Positions 7,021 through 17,415 are shown, numbered from the stretch's first letter. The stretch is 64,000 bases of DNA from Devosia sp. (GCA_017794705.1 CP051235.1:1613010-1677009); one strand, 5' to 3'. Notes: a model not told the origin generated them from the sequence alone. Made by a program: numbers and translations.

Positions 7021-10000
7021 ATGACTTCCCGACTGTTCACAATTGCCCCGCATGCCCCGTTCCTGAAACTGCTGGCAGCGCGGGTGCTCGACGGGACACT
7101 GTTGGGCGACTGGGCACGCGAGGGCAGCTTCTGGCTGTCCGACGTCACCATCATCCTGCCCACCCGCCGTGCGGCAGACGCGCTGGCAAAGGAGTTTCTC
7201 CAGCTCAGCGGCGGGGGTCTGCTACTTCCCGATATCCGCACCTTCGGGGGCGAGGCAGAAGACGAGGAACCTTTCCTGCCACCCCATGATGCGCCGCCCC
7301 CGCCCGCCCAATTGCCGCCCGAACAGCGGCGCCTCATTCTGGCTGAACTGGTGGAGGCCTGGATCCGGATCCACCCGCGGTCCCCGCTGGCTGAAGGGGG
7401 AGCGCCGAACCCCGTGCAGGTGCTCAGCCTCGCCGATTCACTGGCGACGCTGATAGACGATTTCCATGTCGAGCAGGTCGGCCCGGCCAGCCTGCGCGAC
7501 CTCAAGGACAAGGAACTGGCCGACTATTGGCGGGATTGTCTGGCCTTTCTGGAGATCGCGTTCGAGCACTGGCCCCAGGCCCTGACCGAGGCCGGCCAAA
7601 TCGACAAGGCGGAAGCGCGTAATCTCAGGCTGATGCGCCAAGCCGAAACCGCTCCGCTGGTGTTCGGCGAACGCCCGGTCATTGCTGCGGGATCGACTGG
7701 CTCGGTTCCCGCGACCGCCGAACTGATGAAGGCGATCACCGGTTTGCCGCGGGGCGCGCTGGTACTGCCCGGGCTCGACACTTCGGTTTCCGCTGCCAGC
7801 CTCAGGATTTTGCGCGACCCGGCCCAACAACCGCACGGCCACGCGCAATACCAACTCGTGCAACTGCTCGACCGGCTGGGCGCAGAGCCGCAACAGGTCA
7901 TCGAACTGGCGGATCCTGAGTCCGCCCCGCGCACCGGCATCGTGCGCCGGGCCCTGGTTCCTGCCGAGGAAACGGCTCAGTGGCACGAAAGCCGTCAAGT
8001 CGCAGATGAGAACGCCTCAGAATCAGCGTTGGAACAGGTTGCACTGGCCGTCGCGCACAACGAGCAGGAGCAGGCCGCGGCGGTGGCCCTGGCTGGTGTC
8101 GATGCGCTGCGGGCAGGCAAGCAGGTCGGCATCATCGCGCCGGACCGCAATCTGGCCCGGCGGATTTCCAGCGAGCTACGCCGCTTCGGGATCGAGGTTG
8201 ACGACAGCGCCGGCGCACCCCTGTTCCAGTCGCGGACGGGCCGCCTGCTGCGGCAGACCCTGGCGGTCGCACGCGGCAATTTCGCGCCGGTCGACCTCAT
8301 GGTTCTGTTGCGCAACCGCTATGTCTGCCTTGGCATGAGCCGTGCCGAATTGGCCGAGGTGGCCAGCGCGCTCGAATATGGCTTGCTGCGCGGCCAGCGC
8401 CCCGCGCCGGGGATCGATGGACTTCGCCGCATGCTTGAGATCAATCTGAACGAGGACATCCGCACGGCGCGGAAGCTGACGACCGCCGAAGGGTCGCAGG
8501 TGTCCAGGCTGCTTGAGCTTCTGCGGGACGCCGTGACGCCGCTGATTGTGCTTGCGGAAAAGTCTTTCCCGGCAAGCGCATTGTCCGATGCGCTGGCGCA
8601 ATGTCTTGATCTGTTGCGGCAATCCGCTGAAGGCCAGGTGGCACCCGAGTTGTCCGGTGAACTGGACTTCCGGAGCTGGGCCGGCTCATTGTCAAAGACC
8701 GGCCGCCCCGGTCCGCTGTTCGATCTCGACAGTGCCGAGGCGGGGCTGGAACAATTGATGGCGGGGCATTCAGTGCGGCCGCGGGTTTCCGGCGATCCGC
8801 GCATCGCGATCTGGGGACGGCTGGAGGCCCGGCTGCAGCCTGCCGACCTGATGATCCTGACGGCGCTCAATGAGGGAAGCTGGCCGGAGGTGGCCGATCC
8901 CGGCCCCTGGCTCAACCGGCAAATGCGGTTGGCGGTGGGGCTCGAACCGCCCGAACGCCAGCACGGCCTTGCGGCGCACGATTTTGAAATGGCGCTCGGA
9001 GCACCGGAGGTTCTGCTGACCCTGTCCGAGCGGTCGGGCAACAGTCCGGTGACGCCCTCCCGCCTGGTTCAGCGGCTCCTCGGCTACGTAGGAAATCAGG
9101 CGGCCGACGGTCTCAAATCGCGCGGGCAGAAATGGGTGCGTCAGGCCAGGATGCTTGACCAAGGCTCAACGCCAGTCGCTGCGGCTGCGCGTCCGGCGCC
9201 GCAGCCGCCAGCTGCCAAGCGCGCCCGGCAATTGTCCATTACCCAGGTCGAAAAGCTCATCCGCTCGCCCTACGACATTTACGCCAACCGGACGCTGAGG
9301 CTGCATCAGATCGAACCGCTTGGCGCAGAGGTGGGCGCCCGCGAACGAGGGAACTTCATTCACCAGGTGTTCGCCGATTTCGTCATCAACGGGCATGACC
9401 CGCTGGCACCGGACGCGCGTTCGCAGTTGCTGGAGCTGGCCCAACAGGAATTCGCCGCGCTCGAAACCATGCCGGAACGGCGGGACATCTGGCTGAAGCG
9501 GTTCGAGGCGTCAGCAGAAAAATACCTGCTGTTCGAGCGTGAACGGGCGCCGCGCATCGCTGAACGTCATGCCGAGCAAAAACTCGACTGGAGCTTCGAT
9601 GTGAAAGGCGAGAGCTTCCGCATCTATGGCCGGGCCGACCGGATAGACCTGCTCAAGGACGGCAGTTGTGAGATCATCGACTTCAAGACCGGCGGCGTAC
9701 CGACGGCCACCGAGATGAAATCCTATCTCGCCCCGCAATTGCTGCTCGAGGCGCTGATCGTCGGCAAGGCCGGGTTTGGAGAGGACGCCGGCAAGGTCGC
9801 CGCCTGTAACACAAGCGCCCTCACCTACATCCGGCTCGGCGCCAACCCGAGCGCCTTCGAGGAGAAGCCATTCGTAGTTGAAAAGGGTGTCGGGCTGATG
9901 GAGGCAAGCGACGAGATCTTTGCGCGGCTGCAGCGTCACATCATCCAGTTCCTGCTCAATGATGACCAGCCGATGATGGCAGCGCTCTATCCGAAGCCCA

Positions 10001-10077
10001 ATCAGCAGTTCGCAGGCGAATACGACCATCTCGCCCGATTGCAGGAATGGACCGTTTCGGCGGAGGAGGCGGAATGA
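7021..10077 (+). CDS. addB: Double-strand break repair protein AddB
   Basis: AddB is one subunit of the AddAB helicase-nuclease, which resects double-strand breaks for RecA-dependent repair. The protein has 1018 residues, the alphaproteobacterial form. The N-terminal segment (ILPTRRAADALAKEF) stands where helicase motif I would be, but no Walker A signature is visible, consistent with a subunit that does not itself act as a motor. The C-terminal domain has the nuclease motif EIIDFKTGG near residue 888 followed by PQLLLEALI. No iron-sulfur cysteine pattern is evident. The stop codon overlaps the addA start as ATGA. Confidence 0.93.
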   Translation: MTSRLFTIAPHAPFLKLLAARVLDGTLLGDWAREGSFWLSDVTIILPTRRAADALAKEFLQLSGGGLLLPDIRTFGGEAEDEEPFLPPHDAPPPPAQLPPEQRRLILAELVEAWIRIHPRSPLAEGGAPNPVQVLSLADSLATLIDDFHVEQVGPASLRDLKDKELADYWRDCLAFLEIAFEHWPQALTEAGQIDKAEARNLRLMRQAETAPLVFGERPVIAAGSTGSVPATAELMKAITGLPRGALVLPGLDTSVSAASLRILRDPAQQPHGHAQYQLVQLLDRLGAEPQQVIELADPESAPRTGIVRRALVPAEETAQWHESRQVADENASESALEQVALAVAHNEQEQAAAVALAGVDALRAGKQVGIIAPDRNLARRISSELRRFGIEVDDSAGAPLFQSRTGRLLRQTLAVARGNFAPVDLMVLLRNRYVCLGMSRAELAEVASALEYGLLRGQRPAPGIDGLRRMLEINLNEDIRTARKLTTAEGSQVSRLLELLRDAVTPLIVLAEKSFPASALSDALAQCLDLLRQSAEGQVAPELSGELDFRSWAGSLSKTGRPGPLFDLDSAEAGLEQLMAGHSVRPRVSGDPRIAIWGRLEARLQPADLMILTALNEGSWPEVADPGPWLNRQMRLAVGLEPPERQHGLAAHDFEMALGAPEVLLTLSERSGNSPVTPSRLVQRLLGYVGNQAADGLKSRGQKWVRQARMLDQGSTPVAAAARPAPQPPAAKRARQLSITQVEKLIRSPYDIYANRTLRLHQIEPLGAEVGARERGNFIHQVFADFVINGHDPLAPDARSQLLELAQQEFAALETMPERRDIWLKRFEASAEKYLLFERERAPRIAERHAEQKLDWSFDVKGESFRIYGRADRIDLLKDGSCEIIDFKTGGVPTATEMKSYLAPQLLLEALIVGKAGFGEDAGKVAACNTSALTYIRLGANPSAFEEKPFVVEKGVGLMEASDEIFARLQRHIIQFLLNDDQPMMAALYPKPNQQFAGEYDHLARLQEWTVSAEEAE

Positions 10078-13000
10078 ACGAACGGCCCGCCACCCCCAGC
10101 CCGGATACCGTCAGGAATCAGTACGAGGCAGGTGATCCGGCTACATCGGCCTGGGTGTCGGCAAACGCAGGGTCAGGCAAAACGCATATTCTGACCGAAC
10201 GGGTGCTGCGCATTCTTCTGACCGGCGTCGCGCCGGACAACATCCTCTGCCTCACCTACACCAAGGCTGCCGCCGCCGAGATGCAGGACCGCGTTGCCAA
10301 ACGGCTGGCCGAATGGGCGATCTGCAGCGATGCGGAGCTCACGGATAAGCTGACGCGGCTTCAGAATGCGCCGGTCAGCGACACGCAACTGGCACGCGCC
10401 CGCACCCTGTTCGCCCATGCGCTTGAGACGCCGGGTGGGTTGAAGATCAATACGATCCATGCCTTTTGCGAATCCGTCTTGCAGCGCTTCCCGCTCGAAG
10501 CGGGCGTGCCAATGGGCTTTTCGGTATTGGAGGAGCCGGAACAACAGCAGATGGTACAAGCCGCGCGCGACAGCGTGATGGCCGAAGGGCTGGCCGGTCA
10601 CCCCGAAGTGGGCGATGCGGTGGCGCTGCTGTTCGGCGCCCTGGGTGACAGTTCCATCGAAAAGGCGATCAGCGAGGCGCTGGCCAATTCGCGTCAGCTG
10701 CGCGACGTGCTTGCCGATCCGGCCGGGGCCAAGACCAATCTGGCCGCCCTGCTTGATGTGCCCGAGAACCTGACGCGCGCTGCGGTCGAAATGGAGGTGT
10801 TGGGCGGCGGTGTGTTCGGCCGTGCCGAGGCGGAGGCGGTGCTTGATCTCGGGGATGCCGCCGGCAAGCGGGTGGTCAACGGCCTCTGTGCAATCGACTG
10901 GGACGCGCCGACCGCCGACATGTTCTTCGAGGCTTTCCTCAAGAAAGACGGCCTGGTTCCTTCCAGCTTCCCGGTAAAGGGATTTGTAGCCGCCCATCCG
11001 GACCTGAGCGCACTTCTGAGCGATGAAGCGGCGCGACTGGAACAACTTTACGACCGGCGCAAGGCTGCGGACATTCTCAGCATCTCGTCGGCACTGGTCA
11101 CCGTGCTGAAGGCCATCGACACGCGCTATACGGCGGCCAAGCTGGCGCGCAACCGGCTCGATTTCGATGATCTGATCACCCGGCTCGTCGCCCTGCTCAA
11201 CCATCGTGAGGCGCGCGACTGGGTGCGCTACAAGCTCGACAGCGGCATCACCCACATCCTTGTCGATGAAAGCCAGGACACCAATCCCGACCAGTGGCAG
11301 GTGGTCACGCAATTGACCGAGGAGTTCTTTGCCGGAGAGGGCATCGTGGGGCGCAACCGCTCGGTCTTTGCGGTGGGCGACGAAAAGCAGTCGATCTACT
11401 CGTTCCAGGGGGCCGATCCGGCGCTGTTTGCGGACACGGGCAGCGCCATCTCGCTCAGGGCAAGCCAGGCCGGCCTGCCCTTCATCAAGCGGCCCTTCCG
11501 CTCCAGTTTCCGCACGCTCGATAATGTGCTCAGCGCCGTCGACAGGGTATCCGCCGACCCCGAAGTTGCCGCCGGGTTGATGCTCGACGACAGCTACACG
11601 GGCCATGAGAGCGCCCGCGATCACAAGGGCGGATCGGTCACGCTCTGGCCGCTTTGCGAGCCCCTCGACGAAAATGAGAGCGACGGCGAATGGCCAACGC
11701 GTCCGCTCGAAATGCAAAAGTCGCCGCCCAACCAGCTGGCGGACCGGATCGTCGCGCAGATCAGCGACTGGATCGAAAAGAAACGCCCGTTGGCTTTCCG
11801 CGAACGGGCTGTCACAGCGGACGATGTGCTCATTCTTGTGCAGTCGCGCGGGCCGTTGTTTGCCGCCATCATTGCCGCGCTCAAACGTGCCAACCTGCCC
11901 ACGCCGGGAGCTGACCGGCTTTCGGTGACCGGGCATATCGTTACTGCCGATCTGATGGCGCTGGCCGATGTGCTGTTCAATCCCGAGGATGATCTGCTGC
12001 TGGCCGCGGTGCTGCGCTCGCCGCTGTTCGGGATCAGCGAGGATCAGTTGCAGTCGATCGCAATGGACCGCGGCAGCAAGAGCCTCTGGCGGTCGCTTTC
12101 AGCGCTGGCCCGATCCGAAGGCTGGGCCGGGACGGCGCTTGACCGGCTGGAAAGTTGGCGCAACCGGCTGGATTTCGAACGGCCCTACGAGTTCTTTGCC
12201 GAGGTGCTGTTTGCCGAAAGTGGTCTGAAACTGTTCCATCAGCGGCTGGGGACCGAGATAGACGATGTGGTCAGTGCCTTTCTCGATCTGGCGCTGGAAC
12301 ATGAACGCTCCGCGCAACCGGGCCTTTTGGGCTTCATTGCGGAAATGCGGGCGCGCGACCTCGCGATCAAGCGTGAACTGGCCGAGGGTGGCAATGGCGT
12401 CCGGGTGATGACAGTACATGGCGCCAAGGGGCTGGAAGCGCCCATCGTCATTCTGGCAGACGCCGCAAGCCTTCCGGCGCAGTCCCGGCCGGTCTACATC
12501 AAAGATGGCCCCCGTCCGCTTCTGGCTTATGTACCCAACAAAGGGGCGCACACGCAGCAAAGCACCGAACGACTGCTGGCGCCTCGTGAAGTCGCGGAGA
12601 CGGCGGAGTACTGGCGCAAGCTTTATGTCGGCATGACCCGCGCCGAGGACGAGTTGCACGTCGCCGGCTATCTCAACAAGCGCAGCAAGGTCGATGGCAC
12701 CTGGTTCGAAAAGGTCCAGCAGGCGCTGGCGCCGGACAGTATCGAGGTTGATCTGGCCGGTGAGGAGGCCAAGGCCTTGCGCTTCCCCGCGGTCGTTCCA
12801 GCGCCCCTTCCCGTAAAGTCACACGCCGCGGCACTGCCGTCCGATGTTGCGGAAAGCCCTGATATGGCTCCACCGTCGCCGGCCACCCGCTTCGAGACCA
12901 TCTCCCCGTCGCGCGCAGGTGATGAGGGCCCCCGCGCAGCGGAGCCGCGCCTGACGTCTGCGGAGTTCAGCCGTGACGAGGACCTTTTGGCGCTCGACCC

Positions 13001-13523
13001 CGAGATGGCGCGCAGGCGTGGCACGGTACTGCACGCGCTGTTGCAGCATCTGGAAAAGGTACCTGACACCCAACGCCCGGAAGTCGCACTCGGTGCCCTG
13101 CAGGTGCTGTTGCCGGAAGCCCCGGACCTGCACGAAGAACTGGCTGCCAAGGCGCTTGCCATCTATGCAGGGGCCCACGCAAACCTGCTGTTCGGGCCTG
13201 ACAGCCGGGCTGAACTGCCGTTCCTTTTGAGCGCTCAACGCAATGGCAAGCCGGTTCAGATCACCGGGCGCATCGACAGGACGGTGGTGACGGACACGGA
13301 CGTGCTGCTGGTTGATTTCAAATCCGATGCCCTGCCCGCCACCAGGCCGGAACAGGTAGGCGCCGCCTATCGCACCCAGTTGGGACTATATGTGCTGGCG
13401 GGAAAAAAACTTTTCCCCGGCCGACAGATTCGCGCGGCGCTGTTTTGGACGCAGACTGAATCGCTGATGGAAATGCCGGAAAAGCTGCTGGAGGCGGAAA
13501 TCGCGGCCTACACGCTCGAGTGA
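10074..13523 (+). CDS. addA: Double-strand break repair helicase AddA
   Basis: AddA is the UvrD/Rep-type motor and second nuclease subunit of AddAB. The protein has 1149 residues. Helicase motif I (ANAGSGKT) is at about residues 30-37; LVDESQDTN (motif II), GDEKQSIYSFQGA (motif III), VMTVHGAKGLE (motif V) and YVGMTRAEDELH (motif VI) follow in order. The C-terminal RecB-like nuclease carries LLVDFKSD near residue 1080 and YRTQLGLY. ATG 10074 overlaps the addB stop (ATGA), giving coupled translation; the frame opens 27 bases upstream but this start fits better. trxA follows 71 bases later. Confidence 0.95.
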   Translation: MNERPATPSPDTVRNQYEAGDPATSAWVSANAGSGKTHILTERVLRILLTGVAPDNILCLTYTKAAAAEMQDRVAKRLAEWAICSDAELTDKLTRLQNAPVSDTQLARARTLFAHALETPGGLKINTIHAFCESVLQRFPLEAGVPMGFSVLEEPEQQQMVQAARDSVMAEGLAGHPEVGDAVALLFGALGDSSIEKAISEALANSRQLRDVLADPAGAKTNLAALLDVPENLTRAAVEMEVLGGGVFGRAEAEAVLDLGDAAGKRVVNGLCAIDWDAPTADMFFEAFLKKDGLVPSSFPVKGFVAAHPDLSALLSDEAARLEQLYDRRKAADILSISSALVTVLKAIDTRYTAAKLARNRLDFDDLITRLVALLNHREARDWVRYKLDSGITHILVDESQDTNPDQWQVVTQLTEEFFAGEGIVGRNRSVFAVGDEKQSIYSFQGADPALFADTGSAISLRASQAGLPFIKRPFRSSFRTLDNVLSAVDRVSADPEVAAGLMLDDSYTGHESARDHKGGSVTLWPLCEPLDENESDGEWPTRPLEMQKSPPNQLADRIVAQISDWIEKKRPLAFRERAVTADDVLILVQSRGPLFAAIIAALKRANLPTPGADRLSVTGHIVTADLMALADVLFNPEDDLLLAAVLRSPLFGISEDQLQSIAMDRGSKSLWRSLSALARSEGWAGTALDRLESWRNRLDFERPYEFFAEVLFAESGLKLFHQRLGTEIDDVVSAFLDLALEHERSAQPGLLGFIAEMRARDLAIKRELAEGGNGVRVMTVHGAKGLEAPIVILADAASLPAQSRPVYIKDGPRPLLAYVPNKGAHTQQSTERLLAPREVAETAEYWRKLYVGMTRAEDELHVAGYLNKRSKVDGTWFEKVQQALAPDSIEVDLAGEEAKALRFPAVVPAPLPVKSHAAALPSDVAESPDMAPPSPATRFETISPSRAGDEGPRAAEPRLTSAEFSRDEDLLALDPEMARRRGTVLHALLQHLEKVPDTQRPEVALGALQVLLPEAPDLHEELAAKALAIYAGAHANLLFGPDSRAELPFLLSAQRNGKPVQITGRIDRTVVTDTDVLLVDFKSDALPATRPEQVGAAYRTQLGLYVLAGKKLFPGRQIRAALFWTQTESLMEMPEKLLEAEIAAYTLE

Positions 13524-13594
13524 AGCGCTTGAAACTGGCTCCGACTCTTTCTAGCTATTAGGCAACTGATGTTTCCCAAAGAAAGGCAGATGCG

Positions 13595-13918
13595 ATGACA
13601 TCCGCAGTTACCGACAGAGATTTTGCCACCGAAGTGCTGGGCTCGAAGGAACCGGTGTTGGTGGACTTCTGGGCCGAATGGTGCGGCCCGTGCAAGGCCA
13701 TCGGTCCGATGCTTGAAGAGTTGAGCGGCGAACTTGAGGGCAAGGTCAAGATCGTCAAGCTCAACGTCGATGAGAACCCCGAGACCATGATCAAATATGG
13801 TGTGCGGTCCATCCCCACTATGATCCTGTTCAAGGGTGGCGAAGCGGTTGACATGAAGGTCGGTGCCGGCACCCCCAAGGCAGGCATGAGCAAATGGCTG
13901 GAAAGCCACGCCGCCTGA
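13595..13918 (+). CDS. trxA: Thioredoxin 1
   Basis: A classical cytoplasmic thioredoxin of 107 residues that reduces protein disulfides. The active site WCGPCK has its cysteines at residues 30 and 33, and the cis-proline loop SIPTMILF follows. AAAGGCAG lies upstream of ATG 13595. The position downstream of addA is common in Hyphomicrobiales. A strong terminator follows and separates it from trpA on the other strand. Confidence 0.96.
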   Translation: MTSAVTDRDFATEVLGSKEPVLVDFWAEWCGPCKAIGPMLEELSGELEGKVKIVKLNVDENPETMIKYGVRSIPTMILFKGGEAVDMKVGAGTPKAGMSKWLESHAA

Positions 13919-13941
13919 TCGAGGCGCCAGAACTGAAATGC

Positions 13942-13973
13942 AAAACACCGCCGAATTTCGGCGGTGTTTTTTT
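13942..13973 (+). terminator. Intrinsic terminator of trxA
   Basis: AAAACACCGCCGA (13942-13954) pairs with TCGGCGGTGTTTT (13958-13970) around a three-base loop, followed by further thymines to 13973. It is a strong rho-independent terminator for the addB-addA-trxA direction and lies 24 bases after the trxA stop, between convergent trxA and trpA. Confidence 0.88.
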
Positions 13974-13999
13974 GTCCGGCAATGCGGAAGATGAAAACC

Positions 14000-14827
14000 C
14001 TAGACGCGGGCCCGCTTGCAACCTTCGGCCAATGAAGAGGTGAGCGTCAGGATGTCTTTGGGCGTGGCATCGGTCGCCTTGCCGTGCTTGAGGCTGTCGC
14101 CTACTGCATTGACTAGGGCGGTGCCCACTGCCACGCCGTCGGCATGTTTTCCGGCTGCCGCAGCATTGTCGGCGGTCTTGATGCCGAAGCCGACAACCAC
14201 GGGCAAGTCGGTATAGGTCTTGATGCGCTTGACCGCATCGCCGACGCTATCGGCATTGCCGAGCGTCGCCCCGGTAATGCCGGTCATGGTGACGTAATAG
14301 ACAAAGCCCGAGGTGTTCCTCAGCACCGTCGGCATGCGCCGGTCGTCGGTGGTGGGCGTGATCAGCCGGATGAAGCTGATCCCGGCCGTTTGTGCGGGCA
14401 GGCAAAGTTCATCATCTTCTTCGGCCGGCAGATCGACGATGATCAAGCCGTCGATCCCGGCGTCAGCAGCATCCGCCACAAAGCGCTCCACGCCGTGGAT
14501 GTAGATGGGATTATAATAGCCCATCAGCACGATCGGCGTTGTTTGATCGGTCTCGCGGAAACTTTTGGCCATGGCCAGTGTCTTGATCAGGGTCTGACCG
14601 CCTTTGAGCGCCCGCAACCCGGCCGCCTGAATCGCCGGTCCGTCCGCCATCGGATCGGAAAAGGGCATGCCCAGTTCGATGATGTCGGCACCTGCCGCCG
14701 GCATCGCCTTCATGATGTCCAGCGAGGTCTGGTAGTCCGGGTCACCGCCCATGAAATAGGCGGCCAGTGCGGGACGGTTCTCGGCGGCGCAGGCCGAAAA
14801 CTTTTGCGAAATGCGGGAGCCGCTCAT
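14000..14827 (-). CDS. trpA: Tryptophan synthase alpha chain
   Basis: TrpA cleaves indole-3-glycerol phosphate to indole and glyceraldehyde 3-phosphate; indole is channelled to TrpB. The 275-residue barrel has catalytic Glu51 ([11 protein letters not shown]) and Asp62 (DPMADGP), matching Glu49 and Asp60 of the enteric enzyme. I placed the start at 14827, where ATG overlaps the trpB stop as ATGA; the frame opens 66 bases upstream inside trpB. Last gene of the trpF-trpB-trpA operon. In many related genomes accD and folC come next, but here they are 40 kb away. Confidence 0.96.
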   Translation of the reverse strand: MSGSRISQKFSACAAENRPALAAYFMGGDPDYQTSLDIMKAMPAAGADIIELGMPFSDPMADGPAIQAAGLRALKGGQTLIKTLAMAKSFRETDQTTPIVLMGYYNPIYIHGVERFVADAADAGIDGLIIVDLPAEEDDELCLPAQTAGISFIRLITPTTDDRRMPTVLRNTSGFVYYVTMTGITGATLGNADSVGDAVKRIKTYTDLPVVVGFGIKTADNAAAAGKHADGVAVGTALVNAVGDSLKHGKATDATPKDILTLTSSLAEGCKRARV

Positions 14828-16053
14828 TTCAGGTTCATCCCCAGTGCCTTGCCGACAGATTCCACGTCCTTGTCGCCACGTCCCGAAAGGCACAGAACAA
14901 TGGTCTGGTCCTTGCCCATGTCCGGGGCCAGCTTCATCAGCTGCGCCAGCCCGTGGGCGCTTTCGAGCGCCGGGATGATCCCTTCAAGTTTCGTGCAGGC
15001 CTGGAAGGCATCAAGGGCTTCCTTGTCGGTGATCGGCACATAGGTCACCCGGCCGCTGTCGCGCAGGAACGAATGTTCCGGCCCTACTCCGGGATAGTCG
15101 AGCCCCGCGGAGATCGAGTGACCCTCGAGAATTTGCCCGTCTTCGTTCTGCAAGAGATAGGTGCGATTGCCGTGCAGCACACCGGGGCGTCCACCGGTCA
15201 TCGAGGCGGCGTGGCCGTCTTCAACGTCCAGCCCGTAGCCGCCGGCTTCCGCGCCGTAAATCTTGACGTCCGCGTCATCGAGGAAGGGATGGAAAGTGCC
15301 GATGGCATTGGACCCGCCGCCAATGCAGGCCACAAGCGCATCCGGCAGCCGTCCGGTCATCTCGACGATCTGCTCACGCAGTTCATTGCCGATGACGGAC
15401 TGGAAGTCGCGGACCATTTCCGGATAGGGATGCGGCCCTGCTGCGGTGCCGATCAGATAGTAGGTGGTATCGACATTGGTCACCCAGTCGCGCAGCGCCT
15501 CGTTCATGGCGTCCTTAAGCGTACCCGCACCGGCCGTAACCGGCCGTACTTCTGCGCCGAGCATCTTCATGCGCAAGACGTTCGGCATTTGCCGCTCAAC
15601 GTCAGTGGCGCCCATGAAGACGGTGCACGGCAGGCCGAAGCGCGCACAAACCGTTGCGGCCGCCACGCCATGCTGGCCGGCGCCGGTTTCGGCGATGATG
15701 CGGGTCTTGCCCATGCGCTTGGCCAGAAGAATCTGCCCGAGGCAATTGTTGATCTTGTGCGAGCCGGTGTGGTTGAGGTCCTCGCGCTTGAAATAAATCT
15801 GCGCGCCACCCAGTTCATCGCTCATCTGCCGCGCATGATAAAGCGGCGACGGACGACCGACATAGTGGGTGTGTAGATCGCCGAGTTCGGCACCATATTC
15901 GGGATCGTTTTGGGCGTCCCTGTAGGCCTGTTCCAGATCGAGGATCAGCGGCATCAGGGTTTCGGCGACGAAGCGCCCGCCGAAATTGCCGAAACGCCCC
16001 TGTTCGTCAGGGCCGTTGCGCAATGAATTTATGCCGTGCGAAGCCATGTTCAA
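14824..16053 (-). CDS. trpB: Tryptophan synthase beta chain
   Basis: TrpB is the PLP enzyme that joins indole with serine to form tryptophan. The protein has 409 residues, with the PLP lysine at residue 100 in [10 protein letters not shown], the phosphate-binding GGGSNAIG loop and the PGVGPEHSF segment. It is translated with trpA through a four-base stop/start overlap and lies 39 bases after trpF. A second in-frame ATG two codons on (residue 3) is an alternative start. Confidence 0.97.
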   Translation of the reverse strand: MNMASHGINSLRNGPDEQGRFGNFGGRFVAETLMPLILDLEQAYRDAQNDPEYGAELGDLHTHYVGRPSPLYHARQMSDELGGAQIYFKREDLNHTGSHKINNCLGQILLAKRMGKTRIIAETGAGQHGVAAATVCARFGLPCTVFMGATDVERQMPNVLRMKMLGAEVRPVTAGAGTLKDAMNEALRDWVTNVDTTYYLIGTAAGPHPYPEMVRDFQSVIGNELREQIVEMTGRLPDALVACIGGGSNAIGTFHPFLDDADVKIYGAEAGGYGLDVEDGHAASMTGGRPGVLHGNRTYLLQNEDGQILEGHSISAGLDYPGVGPEHSFLRDSGRVTYVPITDKEALDAFQACTKLEGIIPALESAHGLAQLMKLAPDMGKDQTIVLCLSGRGDKDVESVGKALGMNLK

Positions 16054-16092
16054 TGCCCTTGCCAGAAGTCCGGCGAGCCGGAATGATGAAGT

Positions 16093-16737
16093 CTAGGCGC
16101 CGCGTGCCGCCGAAACGAAACGCTGCATCAGCGCCGGATCCTTCTGACCCGGGCTGGTTTCCATGCCCGAAGAGGCATCGACGCCCCACGGCGAGACCTT
16201 GGCGATGGCGTCCGCCACATTGTCCGGCGTGAGGCCACCGGAAAGCATGAACTCAAGTGCCGGGTCAAGGTCTTTGAGCAGGTTCCAGTCGAACACCGAG
16301 CCGAGGCCCCCGGGCCGGTCGGCATCTTTGGGGGCCTTGGCGTCAAGCAATACCCGGTCGGCAACGGCATCGAACTCGGCAACGCGCGCCACATCCTCGG
16401 CGCTTGCGATGGCCACCGCTTTCATCACCGGGATACCGCCTTCGGCGCGGATCGCTTCCACCCGCTCGGGAGGTTCGGAACCATGCAGCTGGATGAAATC
16501 CGGGTCGAACGCCGCGACTTCGGCGACGCGGGAATTATCCGGGTTGACCATCAGCACGGCGATTTCCACCCTTCCGCGGGCCAGTGAAATCAGTTCGCCC
16601 ATCTCGTCCATCTGCACATGGCGGGGACTTTTGGGGAAATTGACGAAACCGACCATGTCGGCACCGGCTGCAATGGCCGCTTCGAGCATTTGAGCGTCGC
16701 GGAGACCGCAAATCTTGATGATGATGTTCTGGGGCAT
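16093..16737 (-). CDS. trpF: Phosphoribosylanthranilate isomerase
   Basis: TrpF converts phosphoribosylanthranilate to the enol carboxyphenylamino-deoxyribulose phosphate in tryptophan synthesis. The 214-residue barrel starts with IIIKICGLR, where Cys10 is the general base, and has FIQLHGSE, LLDAKAP and the C-terminal GVDASSGMET segment with the catalytic aspartate. First gene of the trpF-trpB-trpA unit; trpC and trpD are not in the window. The lapA-like gene ends 15 bases upstream on the same strand, so transcription from the ihfB region may read into it. Confidence 0.94.
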   Translation of the reverse strand: MPQNIIIKICGLRDAQMLEAAIAAGADMVGFVNFPKSPRHVQMDEMGELISLARGRVEIAVLMVNPDNSRVAEVAAFDPDFIQLHGSEPPERVEAIRAEGGIPVMKAVAIASAEDVARVAEFDAVADRVLLDAKAPKDADRPGGLGSVFDWNLLKDLDPALEFMLSGGLTPDNVADAIAKVSPWGVDASSGMETSPGQKDPALMQRFVSAARGA

Positions 16738-16752
16738 GGCTTTCAGAAGATG

Positions 16753-17106
16753 TCAGGGCCCTTCAATGACCGGGAACGAACCGCGCGACGATGCGTCTGC
16801 GGACCTTTGGTTTACGGCTTCGAGTTCGCGGGCTTTCTTGCGCCACTGGCGCTTTTCCTTGCGCTGCTTGCCTTGCGCAAACCAGCTGGCGATACCGCCC
16901 AGCACGACGCCGGCGATCAATAGTGCGTAGATCACCAAGAACAGTGGTATTTCGAGCGGGCCAATCAGCGGATTGGTGGAAGAGAACGGGTCGAGCCGCA
17001 CCTCAACCGAATGCCGGTTGGCCAAGGCAAACAGAGCCAGCACCACGCAGAGCGGCAGAAGCACGAACCAGCCCATCAATTTTTTGGTCATTTCATTCAA
17101 GCTCAC
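16753..17106 (-). CDS. LapA-domain (DUF1049) inner-membrane protein
   Basis: A protein of 117 residues with two membrane helices (about 10-30 and 53-75) and a basic C-terminal tail rich in Lys, Arg and Gln (GKQRKEKRQWRKKAREL). This is the lipopolysaccharide assembly protein A domain layout; the E. coli relative LapA works with LapB to regulate LPS synthesis, but the role in this lineage is not established. It sits between ihfB and trpF. The start at 17106 or an internal ATG at residue 6 are both possible. Confidence 0.78.
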   Translation of the reverse strand: MSLNEMTKKLMGWFVLLPLCVVLALFALANRHSVEVRLDPFSSTNPLIGPLEIPLFLVIYALLIAGVVLGGIASWFAQGKQRKEKRQWRKKARELEAVNQRSADASSRGSFPVIEGP

Positions 17107-17136
17107 GTCAGGCTGATGGTCCGCGTGGCACCCTTG

Positions 17137-17415
17137 CTAGTTATTCAGCCGCTCGCGGATTTCCTTGCCGGCCTTGAACTGCGGAACATATTTCTCCGAG
17201 ACATCGACCTTCTCGCCGGTGCGCGGATTGCGCCCCACGCGGGCTGGCCGGTTCTTTACCGAGAACGCACCGAAACCGCGCAATTCAACGCGGTCCCCAT
17301 TGGCCAGACCATCTCCGACGGCGTCCAGGATGGCCGTTACGATATTTTCGACGTCACGTTGAAACAGGTGCGGATTCTCGTCCGCCAGTTTTTGAACCAG
17401 TTCAGACTTGATCAT
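17137..17415 (-). CDS. ihfB: Integration host factor subunit beta
   Basis: IhfB pairs with IhfA to bend DNA at specific sites during recombination, replication and transcription. The 92-residue protein has the HU/IHF fold: [11 protein letters not shown] start, central GRNPRTGEK arm with the intercalating proline, and a basic C terminus. I chose ATG 17415, preceded by GGGGG, over an upstream in-frame ATG, because the shorter form gives the standard N terminus. The rpsA-sppA-ihfB-lapA order is common in proteobacteria; here a GNAT gene lies between rpsA and sppA. Confidence 0.94.
   Translation of the reverse strand: MIKSELVQKLADENPHLFQRDVENIVTAILDAVGDGLANGDRVELRGFGAFSVKNRPARVGRNPRTGEKVDVSEKYVPQFKAGKEIRERLNN

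Noticed and set aside
10173-11936. A 587-codon open frame on the minus strand across addA
   Set aside because: It is antisense to clear helicase motifs of AddA, has low-complexity basic composition, and no ribosome site; it is a by-product of GC-rich codon use.
14144-15876. Long plus-strand frames across trpA and trpB
   Set aside because: They are shadows of tryptophan synthase genes, whose active-site residues are all present on the minus strand.
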